The notes beneath the pieces were generated by a model. The model was not told where the DNA came from and did no database searches. It saw only the letters and a list, made by a program, of their open reading frames with translations. A program made the translations under genes and the position numbers. From positions 1 through 49,306 of the forward strand of contig URWD01000005.1 of the NCBI GenBank assembly GCA_900551525.1: a DNA stretch of 49,306 nucleotides, given 5' to 3'. The stretch is from an uncultured Mycoplasmatota bacterium (GTDB lineage: Bacteria > Bacillota_I > Bacilli_A > RF39 > UBA660). Below are positions 15,184 through 23,533 of the stretch, one piece after another; position 1 is the stretch's first letter; every line of letters starts with the position of its first letter.

Positions 15184-16063
15184 AATATTTTTTAGAAGTA
15201 TAAGAGATGCTTTCAAAAGCGTCGTTAGAAATTTTTCTTTGAGTTTTGCATCAATTATGTGTACTACAATAACTCTTATATTGGTGGCTGTTGCTATTGT
15301 GGCTGCTGCTAATGTGCAAAATGCAACTAAGTTAATTGAAGATGAACTTACAATTGTTACATATCTTAAAAAAGATGTAACTGAAGAACAAATTGAAAAT
15401 ATAAAGACTGAATTAAAAAGTTATAGATATATTGATGAAGTAGAGTTTAAAAGTAAAGATGAATGGAAACTTGAAATGAGTAATTATGATGATTCATTTA
15501 AGACTGTTCTAGATTATTTAGATGAAAATCCTTTGAAAGATTCTTTTGTTTTGAAGGTAAATGATGTTAAAAAATTAAGTGAAACAAGTGAATATGTTAA
15601 GGCTATAACTGGAGTTGACACTGTTAAGTATGGAGAAGGAATGGTTGAACAAGTAATATCTGTATTTGATGTTGTTCAAAAGATTGTTGTAGTTGTTGTA
15701 ATTGCTTTGATTTTAGTAACTGGTTTCTTAATTAGTAATACTATTAAACTTACAATATTTAGTAGAAGAAGTGAAATTGAAATTATGAGACTTGTTGGTG
15801 CTAGCAATATAACTATTAAACTTCCTTTCTTATTTGAAGGTTTAATTATTGGCTTGATTGGTTCTGTTATTCCAATATGTGTTACTATTTATGGATATGT
15901 TATTCTTTATTCAAGACTTCATGGTAAATTATTTTCAAATATGATTATGCTTATTAAACCTTATCCATTTGTGTTCTATGTATCATTTATTGTAGTTGCA
16001 ATTGGTGCTTTGGTTGGTATGTATGGCAGTATCAAAGCTGTTAGAAAGTATTTGAAGGTGTAA
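15170..16063 (+). CDS. ftsX: Cell division protein FtsX
   Basis: Membrane partner of FtsE. A cytoplasmic N-terminus (MRACRIFFRSIRDAFKSV) leads into TM1, then a roughly 100-aa extracytoplasmic loop that contacts the hydrolase (from VQNATKLIEDELTIVTYLKKD). Three more TM helices follow, with the conserved TIKLTIFSRRSEIEIMRLVGAS. Length 297 aa is standard. ATG 15170 is chosen because AAAGGAAG lies 11 nt upstream and it gives the canonical N-terminus; an earlier in-frame ATG at 15125 lies deep in ftsE. The hydrolase gene follows after 2 nt. Confidence 0.95.
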   Translation: MRACRIFFRSIRDAFKSVVRNFSLSFASIMCTTITLILVAVAIVAAANVQNATKLIEDELTIVTYLKKDVTEEQIENIKTELKSYRYIDEVEFKSKDEWKLEMSNYDDSFKTVLDYLDENPLKDSFVLKVNDVKKLSETSEYVKAITGVDTVKYGEGMVEQVISVFDVVQKIVVVVVIALILVTGFLISNTIKLTIFSRRSEIEIMRLVGASNITIKLPFLFEGLIIGLIGSVIPICVTIYGYVILYSRLHGKLFSNMIMLIKPYPFVFYVSFIVVAIGALVGMYGSIKAVRKYLKV

Positions 16064-16065
16064 CT

Positions 16066-17304
16066 ATGTGTGTAAAAAAAATAAGTGGATATTTTGTTAG
16101 ATATATTTTAGCAATATTTATATTTGTATCTTGTTTTATATTTAAACCAGCGGATACATATGCAAAAGCAAATACTTTTGGAGAGTTAAAACAAGAACTT
16201 GCAGATTTAAAAGCTAAACAACGAGCTAATAATAATAAAAAGAATTTAACTAAAAATCAAATTGCATCTAAGAATAATGATATTAATAATGCAGAAAAAG
16301 AGATTGATAGTGGAAGACAAAAGATTGAAGAAGCTAAACAATTAATTAAAGATACTCAGGTAAAGATACAAGAACTTGAAGATAAAACTAATCAGTTAAT
16401 GGAAGCTTATCAAGTTATGATGAGTAATAATTCATATTTGGAATTTGTCACTAGTTCTTCATCAATGACAGATTTAATCATGAGAATTGATGCTGTTAAA
16501 GAGTTATCAAATTATAATAAAGAAAAATTAACTGAATTTGAGGAATTAATTAATACTAATAAACAAACTCAAGTTGATTTAACTAATTATGAAAAAACTT
16601 TGGAAGCTAATATAGAAACCTATAAAAATAATATTCAGTCTCTTCAAAATGATTTAGCAAGTCTTAATGAAATTGGAATGGATTTAGTTGATGAAATTAA
16701 TTCTAAACAACAACTTGTTGATTATTATAATAAGATTGGTTGTAAAAGTGAACAAACTTTAGAGGATTGTTCTAGGATATCAGGTAATGATGCATGGCTT
16801 AAACCTTTAAATAAGGGTAGAGTTAATAGTAAATTTGGGAAAAGGATTGACCCAATTAGTGGTAAGCTTAAAATACATAAAGCTGTTGATTTAGGTGGTA
16901 ATGCTGAAGGTACAAATGTGTATTCTATCGGTAATGGTGTTGTTGTTGGTATTGTTGATGCTAAAAAAACCATGGCTAGAACTGGTAGAAAAGTATGTGG
17001 TGGTAATCAAGTTTATATTCAGTACGTTATTAAGGGTGAATATTATACTATTTTGTATGCTCATTTGCTTACTTTAAATGTTTCAGTATCTCAGAAAGTA
17101 ACTTCGGAAACTGTAATTGGAAAACAAGGTGGAGGTACACAAACTAGATCCTGGGAAAGCTGTTCAACTGGTACCCATTTGCATTTTCAAGTAAGTAAAC
17201 ATCAATACGAGGGTTATAATACATTTATGGCTTATAGTATCGTGCCACCAGGATATCCGGGAGGTGGAGGCTGGTTCTATTCAAGAACTCAGTACTTTAA
17301 TTAA
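16066..17304 (+). CDS. Secreted M23 (LytM) peptidoglycan hydrolase with coiled coil, PcsB/EnvC-like
   Basis: A signal peptide (about residues 10-34, ending TYAKA) is followed by a long coiled coil (residues about 40-225), as in EnvC and PcsB, which are held inactive and switched on by FtsX. The C-terminal domain is LytM-type M23: HKAVDLGG supplies the first metal His and Asp, and THLHFQV the HxH. Three or four Cys in and around the catalytic domain (KIGCKSEQTLEDC, RKVCGG, WESCSTG) may form disulfides. Position directly after ftsEX, 2 nt apart, predicts it is the FtsEX-activated septal or side-wall endopeptidase of this organism. Confidence 0.9.
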   Translation: MCVKKISGYFVRYILAIFIFVSCFIFKPADTYAKANTFGELKQELADLKAKQRANNNKKNLTKNQIASKNNDINNAEKEIDSGRQKIEEAKQLIKDTQVKIQELEDKTNQLMEAYQVMMSNNSYLEFVTSSSSMTDLIMRIDAVKELSNYNKEKLTEFEELINTNKQTQVDLTNYEKTLEANIETYKNNIQSLQNDLASLNEIGMDLVDEINSKQQLVDYYNKIGCKSEQTLEDCSRISGNDAWLKPLNKGRVNSKFGKRIDPISGKLKIHKAVDLGGNAEGTNVYSIGNGVVVGIVDAKKTMARTGRKVCGGNQVYIQYVIKGEYYTILYAHLLTLNVSVSQKVTSETVIGKQGGGTQTRSWESCSTGTHLHFQVSKHQYEGYNTFMAYSIVPPGYPGGGGWFYSRTQYFN

Positions 17305-17305
17305 T

Positions 17306-17803
17306 ATGAAGATAGATATATTAGTTGTTGGTTCTTTGCAAGAAAATTGTTATGTTGTTACTATTGGGGATAATTCATTTATTGTTGATCCAGGTGATGA
17401 AGCAGAAAGAATAATTAATGCTTGCAAAGATAAAAATATAAAAGAAATACTTGTTACTCATCATCATTTTGATCATGTTGGAGCTTTAAAAAAGGTTGAA
17501 GAATGTTTTGGATTAAAAGAAAATGTTAAAAGTGGTTTGTTTGATTATGAAGTAATTAAAACATCGGGACATACGGATGATAGTTTAACTTATTATTTTT
17601 CAAATGAAAAAGTAATGTTTACTGGTGATTTTCTCTTTTATCATACAATTGGTAGATGTGATTTGCCAACAGGAAGTGAAGAAGATATGATGAAAAGTCT
17701 TGAGTTAATAAGCAAGTATCCAGATAATATTGAAATATATCCTGGACATGGACCTAAGACAAGTTTAGGTAAAGAAAAACAAAATTTTAAATATTATTTT
17801 TAA
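17306..17803 (+). CDS. MBL-fold metallo-hydrolase (short glyoxalase II-like)
   Basis: A 165-aa metallo-beta-lactamase-fold protein. Metal-binding motif THHHFDHVG lies around residue 51, the second His in TSGHTDDSL, the bridging Asp in MFTGDFLFYHTIGRCDLP and the last His in YPGHGPKT. The group includes YqgX-type glyoxalase II relatives. It is shorter than usual (about 200 aa) because the central region after the first motif is compressed. ATG 17306 is chosen; the longer reading frame would overlap the M23 gene. There is no strong ribosome binding site, so translation may depend on the upstream gene. A terminator follows. Confidence 0.88.
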   Translation: MKIDILVVGSLQENCYVVTIGDNSFIVDPGDEAERIINACKDKNIKEILVTHHHFDHVGALKKVEECFGLKENVKSGLFDYEVIKTSGHTDDSLTYYFSNEKVMFTGDFLFYHTIGRCDLPTGSEEDMMKSLELISKYPDNIEIYPGHGPKTSLGKEKQNFKYYF

Positions 17804-17810
17804 ATATGTA

Positions 17811-17831
17811 AAAGGCACGTTGTGTCTTTTT
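17811..17831 (+). terminator. Terminator after the MBL gene
   Basis: AAAGGCAC (17811-17818), loop GTT, GTGTCTTT (17822-17829, one G-U), then T's. Confidence 0.75.
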
Positions 17832-17836
17832 TAGTG

Positions 17837-17865
17837 TTGTCATCTATATCTTTTTGTGATATCAT
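17837..17865 (+). promoter_or_regulatory. Promoter of the unknown gene at 17899
   Basis: TTGTCA (17837-17842) and TATCAT (17860-17865), 17-nt spacer. Confidence 0.65.
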
Positions 17866-17898
17866 TATTTTAGAAATAAATAGGAAAAGGTGAGATGA

Positions 17899-18543
17899 GT
17901 GAAGAAAAATGTTAATTTTAAAGTTATTCAAATATATTTGTTAATTGCGATGATAATCTTGCTTTTAGTTTTGTGTTTTCTGAACTTAAAACATAAAAAA
18001 AATGAAAATATAGATGGTACATCAAAGTTGTGGGATATATATGATTTAAATTTAACTGAAATGAAATATAATCTGGATAAAACGATGGATAAACCGAAGG
18101 AAAATGTCACTTGTGGTAATTTAAAAGGAATAACATTAAAAAATGACTCTTATGAAGCTTTGCTTAATAATTTAGGGTGTTATATTACTTTATATTATTA
18201 TGGATTAATTGAATATAATGAAACATATCATAACCATATAGCTGATTATAGAAATAAACATGAAGTTACAGAAAAAGATATTTTGAATTTAAGTCATAAT
18301 TTGAAAAGTGATACAATTTTATACTCTAATTTAAAAGGTATGTTAACGTTAAAAATGGATAAGGAAGGTTCTGGAAAAGATTTATATAGCGTCGTATCTG
18401 AATTTATAGATAAATTTGATGTTTCATTTTATGATGGTAATAAAACATATCAAGAAATTTTTTCTTATAAACTTTCTGAGATTTCTTATGTTACTTATTT
18501 ATCTGATTGGTTAAAAAATGAATATTATAATTTGGTTAAATAA
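17899..18543 (+). CDS. Membrane-anchored protein of unknown function
   Basis: Not recognised. The 214-aa protein has a short basic N-terminus, one membrane helix (about residues 9-30, VIQIYLLIAMIILLLVLCFL) and a roughly 180-aa hydrophilic, probably extracytoplasmic domain rich in Tyr, Asn and Lys. The two Cys (VTCGNL, NLGCYI) could form a disulfide. The start is GTG 17899 after AAAAGGTGAG. It has its own promoter and a strong terminator, thus a single-gene unit between the ftsEX operon and gerQ. No catalytic motif is visible. Confidence 0.75.
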   Translation: MKKNVNFKVIQIYLLIAMIILLLVLCFLNLKHKKNENIDGTSKLWDIYDLNLTEMKYNLDKTMDKPKENVTCGNLKGITLKNDSYEALLNNLGCYITLYYYGLIEYNETYHNHIADYRNKHEVTEKDILNLSHNLKSDTILYSNLKGMLTLKMDKEGSGKDLYSVVSEFIDKFDVSFYDGNKTYQEIFSYKLSEISYVTYLSDWLKNEYYNLVK

Positions 18544-18547
18544 TAAT

Positions 18548-18580
18548 AAACCTCTGCAAATTGATTATTGCAGAGGTTTT
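18548..18580 (+). terminator. Terminator after the unknown membrane protein
   Basis: AAACCTCTGCAA (18548-18559) pairs with TTGCAGAGGTTT (18568-18579), then T. Confidence 0.92.
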
Positions 18581-18599
18581 AAAATAGCTGAATATCCTA

Positions 18600-18646
18600 G
18601 TTATCGACATAAAACTCAAGTAAATATAGTAAAATATGTCGATAAC
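18600..18646. repeat. Perfect 12-bp inverted repeat in the gap before gerQ
   Basis: GTTATCGACATA (18600-18611) and TATGTCGATAAC (18635-18646) are exact reverse complements separated by 23 nt. No T-run follows, so it is not an ordinary terminator. The remaining gap to the gerQ terminator holds no recognisable gene. Confidence 0.85.
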
Positions 18647-18755
18647 TGGCAATTTCAAACCGATTTATTCAGAGATTATATAATGATTAATGATTAAAAT
18701 TAATGTTAATATTGAAGTTTCTTATAATGAAAAATTACATAAATTTAAATTGATA

Positions 18756-18787
18756 AAACATCGACATTAAAATTGTCGATGTTTTCT
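18756..18787 (-). terminator. Hairpin terminator downstream of gerQ
   Basis: AAACATCGACA (18756-18766), loop, TGTCGATGTTT (18774-18784) with A's on the left and T's on the right, so it can act in both directions; on the minus strand it closes gerQ. Confidence 0.8.
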
Positions 18788-19152
18788 TAGTATGTTTTTT
18801 CTGAGAAACTGTGAGAATAGATAATTGGTTCCATGAACTCAACATAGTTTAAATAAATTATTCTAATTAAGTACCAAAGGTTGTTTGTGTTATCTCTGAT
18901 TATAAGATGATCTCTGCCGGCTTCTTCAATTATACCTTCATATACCTTGTTTTGCCATGCACTACTGTCCGGGTAAGAAACATAAGCTTTAATCTTTCTT
19001 CCTTTGTTAAGTCTTAGAATATTTTCTATATAACTCTGTTCAACTGGTAAATTATTGTTATTATTATTTACCTCAGTTACCGACATATTTCCAGGTGGAG
19101 TTTGAAAACTTTGACTAGGAAATGTTGGATTTTGATAGAAATTACCATTCAT
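18787..19152 (-). CDS. gerQ: Spore coat protein GerQ
   Basis: GerQ is an inner-coat protein cross-linked by transglutaminase and needed to localise the cortex lytic enzyme CwlJ. The 121-aa protein has a low-complexity Asn/Pro/Gln-rich N-terminus, then the conserved core LPVEQSYIENILRLNKG, followed by YEGIIEEAGRDHLIIRD and YLNYVEFMEPI, which match Bacillus GerQ closely. Start at 19152 is chosen because AGAGGTG lies 9 nt upstream on the minus strand; the in-frame GTG at 19164 falls inside that site. A sigma-E/K-like CATATATT lies further upstream, but this is only suggestive. Confidence 0.93.
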   Translation of the reverse strand: MNGNFYQNPTFPSQSFQTPPGNMSVTEVNNNNNNLPVEQSYIENILRLNKGRKIKAYVSYPDSSAWQNKVYEGIIEEAGRDHLIIRDNTNNLWYLIRIIYLNYVEFMEPIIYSHSFSEKTY

Positions 19153-19198
19153 TTTTAAATTCACCTCTAAAACAATATATGTTTTTTTATATTAATAA

Positions 19199-19227
19199 TT
19201 GCTAAAAAGTTGTTAATCGTTTATAAT
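19199..19227 (+). promoter_or_regulatory. Promoter of the YitT-type gene
   Basis: TTGCTA (19199-19204) and TATAAT (19222-19227), 17-nt spacer. Confidence 0.7.
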
Positions 19228-19251
19228 TAATATAGAAAAGTGGTTGAAAAA

Positions 19252-20127
19252 ATGGAAAAGATAAATTATAAAGAAATTATATTTGACGGATGTTCTTTGG
19301 TTTTTGGGTTATTCTTTTATGCTCTTTGTTTTAATTTGTTTTTAACTCCGAATGATTTAGTTGTATCTGGTTTTAGTGGTATTGCTATTGTTATGCAAAA
19401 ATTATTTGGGTGGACACCATCAATATTCTTATTATGTGCTAACGTAATTTTACTTATTATTTGTTATATATTTTTAGGATGGAGTACAACAAAGAAAAAT
19501 ATTGTGGGTTCATTACTTTATCCATTAATGGTTACAATTTCTCTCCCTATGGCAACTTTCTTAAGTAAGTATCTTATAACTGAGGATTTTTATTTAACTT
19601 TGTTATTTGCATTAATTTTATATGGCGTAAGTAGTGGGTTTATTTATAGAAGTGGATTTACTGCGGGTGGTTCTGATATTATAATGCAAATTATTAATAA
19701 GTATTGTAAAGTTAGTGAATCAAAAGCAATGATATTTGCTAATGGTTTAATTATTGTTTCAGGTATGTTTGTATTTGGGTTTACTAAAGGGGTTTATTCA
19801 TTTATTATTTTGTATTGTTCAACATTCTTTGTTGATAAAATTATGTTTGGTATTTCTGATAGTAAGTTATTTTATATTTATACTAGAAAAACTAGAAAAA
19901 TAAAAAAATTAATTTTAGAAGAATTTCAAACTGGTTTTACTACAATTCCTGGTACTGGTGGTTATTCACATAAAAATGGTATCATGATTATGTGTGCTGT
20001 TTCTAATAATGATTATTATAATTTAAAGAAAAGAATTTTAGAAATAGATCCTAGTGCTTTTATGATTATTGATAAATGTTATGAAGTTAATGGAGGAGTT
20101 AAGCGAAGTAATATTCCATTTTTGTAA
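19252..20127 (+). CDS. YitT family membrane protein (DUF2179 at the C-terminus)
   Basis: An integral membrane protein with five or six TM helices in the first 190 residues and a C-terminal cytoplasmic DUF2179 domain (YTRKTRKIKKLILEEF ... TTIPGTGGYSHKNGIMIM). Family hallmarks are NLFLTPNDLVVSGFSGIA near the N-terminus and SGFTAGGSDIIMQIINK. Function is unknown. ATG 19252 is chosen over GTG 19240 because the only plausible ribosome binding site (AAAAGTGG) lies between them. It may be cotranscribed with yvcK-whiA, since only 31 nt separate them. Confidence 0.9.
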   Translation: MEKINYKEIIFDGCSLVFGLFFYALCFNLFLTPNDLVVSGFSGIAIVMQKLFGWTPSIFLLCANVILLIICYIFLGWSTTKKNIVGSLLYPLMVTISLPMATFLSKYLITEDFYLTLLFALILYGVSSGFIYRSGFTAGGSDIIMQIINKYCKVSESKAMIFANGLIIVSGMFVFGFTKGVYSFIILYCSTFFVDKIMFGISDSKLFYIYTRKTRKIKKLILEEFQTGFTTIPGTGGYSHKNGIMIMCAVSNNDYYNLKKRILEIDPSAFMIIDKCYEVNGGVKRSNIPFL

Positions 20128-20158
20128 TATTTGTGATATAGTTATTATGTGATTAATT

Positions 20159-21115
20159 ATGAAAAAAATTGTTATATTTGGTGGAGGAAGCGGTCTTTCT
20201 CAACTTTTAAAAGGTATTAAACTTTTTCCCGTAGAGATAACTGCGGTTGTTTCTGTTGCAGATAATGGAGGAAGTACTGGGTTACTTAGAAGAGAACTTA
20301 ATATTCCAGCAGTTGGTGATATTACAAAAGTTATGCTTAGTATGGCTGATACTAATCAAGATGTTATAGATTTAATGAATTATAGATTTACTAAGTCTAA
20401 GTCTTTGGGTATTCATTCTGTTAAAAACTTGCTTTTAATTGCTTTGATGGATTTGAAAGGTAATTTTGCTGGTGCTATGCCTGTTATGGAAAAGTTACTT
20501 GATGTTAAGGGTAATGTGTTGCCTTTAACTGAAGATAATGTTAATTTGGTTGGTATTACTTCAAGTGGTAAAAAAGTCTATGGAGAACATCAGTTAACTA
20601 AATGTGCAAATAAAATTGTAGAAGTTAAATATGATAAAGAAATTGAGGTTAATCCAAAAGTTACTCGCGCTGTTGAAGAAGCTGATTTGATTATTTTTTC
20701 ATCTGGCAGCTTACTTACAAGTATTGTGCCACATTTAATTAATAAAAAGTTAGTACATACCATTAATAAAGCTAAGGCTGATAAAGTATATATTTGTAAT
20801 TTGTTTACTCAACCTGGGGAAACAGATGATTTTACTGTAAAAGATCATATTGATTATTTGGAAAAATATTTAGGTAAAGGTAGTATAGATGTTGTTATTG
20901 CTAATAATGAGGTTATTAATAGTGATTTAGCTAATAAGTATGCAACAGAAGAACAAAAAGATCCAGTTATTTTAGATATGCATGAACTTGATGAAAGTAA
21001 TATTTATGTTATTCAAGATAAACTCTTTACTATTGAAGATGGTTGGTATAGACATGATGCTTTGAAAACTGGATATTTGTTATTCTCATACTTAATGGAT
21101 GGTAAAAGAAAATGA
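20159..21115 (+). CDS. yvcK: Gluconeogenesis factor YvcK/GlmR
   Basis: YvcK (GlmR) is a UDP-GlcNAc-binding CofD-like protein that directs carbon to cell-wall precursors. Seen: GGGSGLSQLLKGIK at the N-terminus, VSVADNGGSTGLLRRELNIPAVGDI, and FSSGSLLTSIVPHL. Length 318 aa is standard. In most Bacillota the order is rapZ-yvcK-whiA; here rapZ is missing and a YitT gene precedes. ATG 20159 follows GTGATT. It overlaps whiA by 4 nt. Confidence 0.95.
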   Translation: MKKIVIFGGGSGLSQLLKGIKLFPVEITAVVSVADNGGSTGLLRRELNIPAVGDITKVMLSMADTNQDVIDLMNYRFTKSKSLGIHSVKNLLLIALMDLKGNFAGAMPVMEKLLDVKGNVLPLTEDNVNLVGITSSGKKVYGEHQLTKCANKIVEVKYDKEIEVNPKVTRAVEEADLIIFSSGSLLTSIVPHLINKKLVHTINKAKADKVYICNLFTQPGETDDFTVKDHIDYLEKYLGKGSIDVVIANNEVINSDLANKYATEEQKDPVILDMHELDESNIYVIQDKLFTIEDGWYRHDALKTGYLLFSYLMDGKRK

Positions 21116-22038
21116 CGTTTACTACGAGTTTAAAAGAAGAAATAACTAAAAATGATATTAATTCTATGGAAGCTAGATATGAGTTAATGGCATTTTTAAA
21201 TAGTGTTGCTAAATTCAATAAAGAAGAAATAAGTATTACTTTAGAAAATGCTAGTATAGCTAGAAGAATTTACAAAGAAATAAAAGAAATATATGATGTT
21301 AATCCAAGTATTGTTATAAGAATGCAAAAAAGATTTAAAGTAAAACAAATATATATTCTTAATATAAAAGAAAGAATAGATTTTATTAAAAAAGATATAA
21401 GTGTGGGAATAAAAATAGAAGTTGATGATTTGGTTAGTGATGAAGAAAAAATAGCTTTTTTGGAAGGTGCTTTTCTTGCTGTTGGTAATGTTTCTAATCC
21501 AAGTACTAGTGGGTATCACTTAGAGTTTATTTTTACTAAGGAAAGGCTTGCTAAACAAGTACTTAATTTACTTGAGTACTTTAAATTAAAAGCTAAACTT
21601 ATTAAAAGAGGATATAAAAATGTTGTTTATATTAAAGCTAGTGAAGATATAAGTGATTTAATAAAAAGATTTAAAGCTACTAATTCGTTGTTTTATTTTG
21701 AAGATATAAGAATATATAGAGACCATAAAAATATGGTTAATAGATTAAACAATTGTGAAATTGCTAATCAAGAAAAGACTTTTAGAACTGGGCAAATGCA
21801 ACTAGAAAATATTAATTATTTGAAAAATTATGATTTATATGGATTACTTGATGAAAACACTAGAATTGTTGCAGATGCAAGAGTAAAATATCCCGAAGTT
21901 TCTATGCAAGAACTTGCAGATATTGTAACACTTGAAAATGGTTATAAAATAGGTAAATCTGGTATTAATCATCATTTTATTAAGATAAATAATTTGGTTA
22001 AAAGACATAAAGAAAGAAGTGAAGAACATGATAGTTAG
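21112..22038 (+). CDS. whiA: DNA-binding protein WhiA
   Basis: WhiA combines an N-terminal LAGLIDADG-homing-endonuclease-like fold with a C-terminal helix-turn-helix and affects division and chromosome segregation in Bacillota. Recognisable blocks are MTFTTSLKEEI, AFLEGAFLAVGNVSNPSTSGYHLEF (the endonuclease-like core) and the C-terminal HTH with YPEVSMQELADIV and GKSGINHHFIKINNL. Length 308 aa is standard. It starts at ATG 21112, overlapping yvcK by 4 nt, and overlaps nrdG by 11 nt. Confidence 0.95.
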   Translation: MTFTTSLKEEITKNDINSMEARYELMAFLNSVAKFNKEEISITLENASIARRIYKEIKEIYDVNPSIVIRMQKRFKVKQIYILNIKERIDFIKKDISVGIKIEVDDLVSDEEKIAFLEGAFLAVGNVSNPSTSGYHLEFIFTKERLAKQVLNLLEYFKLKAKLIKRGYKNVVYIKASEDISDLIKRFKATNSLFYFEDIRIYRDHKNMVNRLNNCEIANQEKTFRTGQMQLENINYLKNYDLYGLLDENTRIVADARVKYPEVSMQELADIVTLENGYKIGKSGINHHFIKINNLVKRHKERSEEHDS

Positions 22039-22525
22039 ACTTGCTGCAGATATTCAACCTGATAGTATTTTAGATGGTTCTGGTATTAGAACTGTAATTT
22101 GGTTTCAAGGTTGTTTGCATAAATGTGAAGGATGTCAAAATCCTGAGACTCATGATATGAATGGTGGATTTGAAATTGATACTAAAGATATTTGTGAAAA
22201 ATTAAAAAATTTAAAGTATCAAACAGGTATTACATTATCTGGTGGAGATCCTTTTTTTCAAGCTAAAGGAGCTTTGGAAATAGCTAAATTTGCTAAAAGT
22301 ATTGGACTTAACGTTTGGGCTTATACTGGTTTTACATATGAATCATTACTTGCTGGTGATAAAGATAGATTAGAACTTTTAAAAAATGTAGATGTTTTAG
22401 TAGATGGTAAATTTGTACTTGCTAAAAAGAGTTTAAATTGTAAGTTTAGAGGTAGTTCTAATCAAAGACTTATTGATGTGAAAAAAAGTATGGAAGAAGG
22501 GAGCATAGTTTTATATGGAGTTTAG
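22028..22525 (+). CDS. nrdG: Anaerobic ribonucleotide reductase activating protein (radical SAM)
   Basis: NrdG uses a 4Fe-4S cluster and SAM to install the glycyl radical on NrdD. The cluster motif CLHKCEGC (CxxxCxxC) lies around residues 27-34, followed by NPETHD, and GGDPFFQ is the SAM-binding GGE-type motif. Length 165 aa is usual. ATG 22028 gives the family start; GTG 22019 would add three residues. No nrdD is in the window, so the pair is split here. Presence indicates anaerobic deoxynucleotide synthesis. Confidence 0.9.
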   Translation: MIVRLAADIQPDSILDGSGIRTVIWFQGCLHKCEGCQNPETHDMNGGFEIDTKDICEKLKNLKYQTGITLSGGDPFFQAKGALEIAKFAKSIGLNVWAYTGFTYESLLAGDKDRLELLKNVDVLVDGKFVLAKKSLNCKFRGSSNQRLIDVKKSMEEGSIVLYGV

Positions 22526-22988
22526 TGATAATGTAAATTATGTTGTGCTTTCAAACAATGTTGATAAAAAGTTTATGTCTGAGTTTGGGGTATATCAAAT
22601 AATTGATGTTTTACCTTTTGAAAAACTAAAAAATAATTTAGAAATGTTTCCAAGTAAAAGGGTAATATTTAATGAAAGTTTGAGCTCATTAAGTAATAAA
22701 GAAAAAAAAGAAATATTTGATTTATTAGATAAACAGAATATTAATTATGTGAACGTTACAAGTAATATAGAGGATGCTTTATTTGGTGATTATATAATTG
22801 TGTATGATGAAGATATGAAGGTTCTTGAAGGTAATAAAGAAGTGGTTTTAAAGAATGAAAAATTACTTAAAAAATTGGGATTTGGTGTACCATTTGTAGT
22901 AGATTTATCTATTCAACTTATGTATTATGATATTTTAGATAAAGTTTATTTTGATGTTGATAACTTGTTGGAGGCTTTATGGAATTAA
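22515..22988 (+). CDS. EcfA1-like protein lacking Walker A and signature motifs
   Basis: A 157-aa protein whose C-terminal two thirds align by eye with the C-terminal half of ECF transporter ATPases. KRVIFNESLSSLSNKEKKEI stands for the Walker B/D-loop (ILDEPTSMLD), VTSNIEDALFGDYIIVY for the H-loop region (ITHDMEEA), and EGNKEVVLKNEKLLKKLGFG plus VPFVVDL for the EcfA1 tail. Walker B Asp is Asn, the H-loop His is Ser, and Walker A, Q-loop and LSGGQ are absent. It cannot be a normal ATPase. It stands next to an EcfA2-like remnant and truA, exactly where ecfA1 is expected. The reading frame and ribosome binding site are intact. Confidence 0.65.
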   Translation: MEFSDNVNYVVLSNNVDKKFMSEFGVYQIIDVLPFEKLKNNLEMFPSKRVIFNESLSSLSNKEKKEIFDLLDKQNINYVNVTSNIEDALFGDYIIVYDEDMKVLEGNKEVVLKNEKLLKKLGFGVPFVVDLSIQLMYYDILDKVYFDVDNLLEALWN

Positions 22989-23533
22989 GTAGTTTAGAAG
23001 GAAATATTATTGGTGTAATTAGTAAAGACTATAAAAATGGAGACTATAGTGGTAAAGTTGTTAAAGATATTGTTTTAAATAGAGCAAGTGATGCATTAAA
23101 AATGGTTGCTCTTAGTGAAAGCACTTTGGAATGTAAGTTTGATGATTTAAGTCATGGTAATCAAAATAGAGTAGTTCTTGCTAGTAAACTTCAGGATAAA
23201 TGTATTATTTTAAATAATTTTAGTATTGGTCTAACAAATAAGGATATTGAATTTTTTAAGAAATTATTTAAAAGAATATCTAGTTATGGAAGAAAAATAG
23301 TATTAGTAGATACAAATAGCAATTTGTTTTTTAATCTTGTAGATAAAGTGTATGTTATAAGTAAAGAAATTATGTATGAAACAGGTGATATGTTTGATAA
23401 AGCTTTAGGTGAATATATTGATTTACCTAAGATAGTGGAATTTACTAATAAAAGTGAAAATAAAGGTATAAAAATAAACCATTATAAGGAATTAGATGAG
23501 CTTTTAAAAGCTATTTATAGGATTAAGTCATGA
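22979..23533 (+). CDS. EcfA2-like protein lacking Walker A
   Basis: A 184-aa protein that begins near the Q-loop position of an ECF ATPase. IGVISKDYKNGDYSGKVVKD aligns with the VGxVFQNPxxQLF...TVxxDV region, with Lys16 for the Q-loop Gln. LSHGNQNRVVLASKL (57-71) is a signature motif, and CIILNNFSIGLTNKD a degraded Walker B (Asn for both acidic residues). VDTNSNL replaces the H-loop, and GDMFDKALGEYIDLPKIVEF plus a final DELLKAI match the EcfA2 tail. The P-loop half of the ATPase is missing. GGAGG precedes the ATG; it overlaps both neighbours. Probably a non-hydrolysing derivative; its role is unknown. Confidence 0.7.
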   Translation: MELSSLEGNIIGVISKDYKNGDYSGKVVKDIVLNRASDALKMVALSESTLECKFDDLSHGNQNRVVLASKLQDKCIILNNFSIGLTNKDIEFFKKLFKRISSYGRKIVLVDTNSNLFFNLVDKVYVISKEIMYETGDMFDKALGEYIDLPKIVEFTNKSENKGIKINHYKELDELLKAIYRIKS

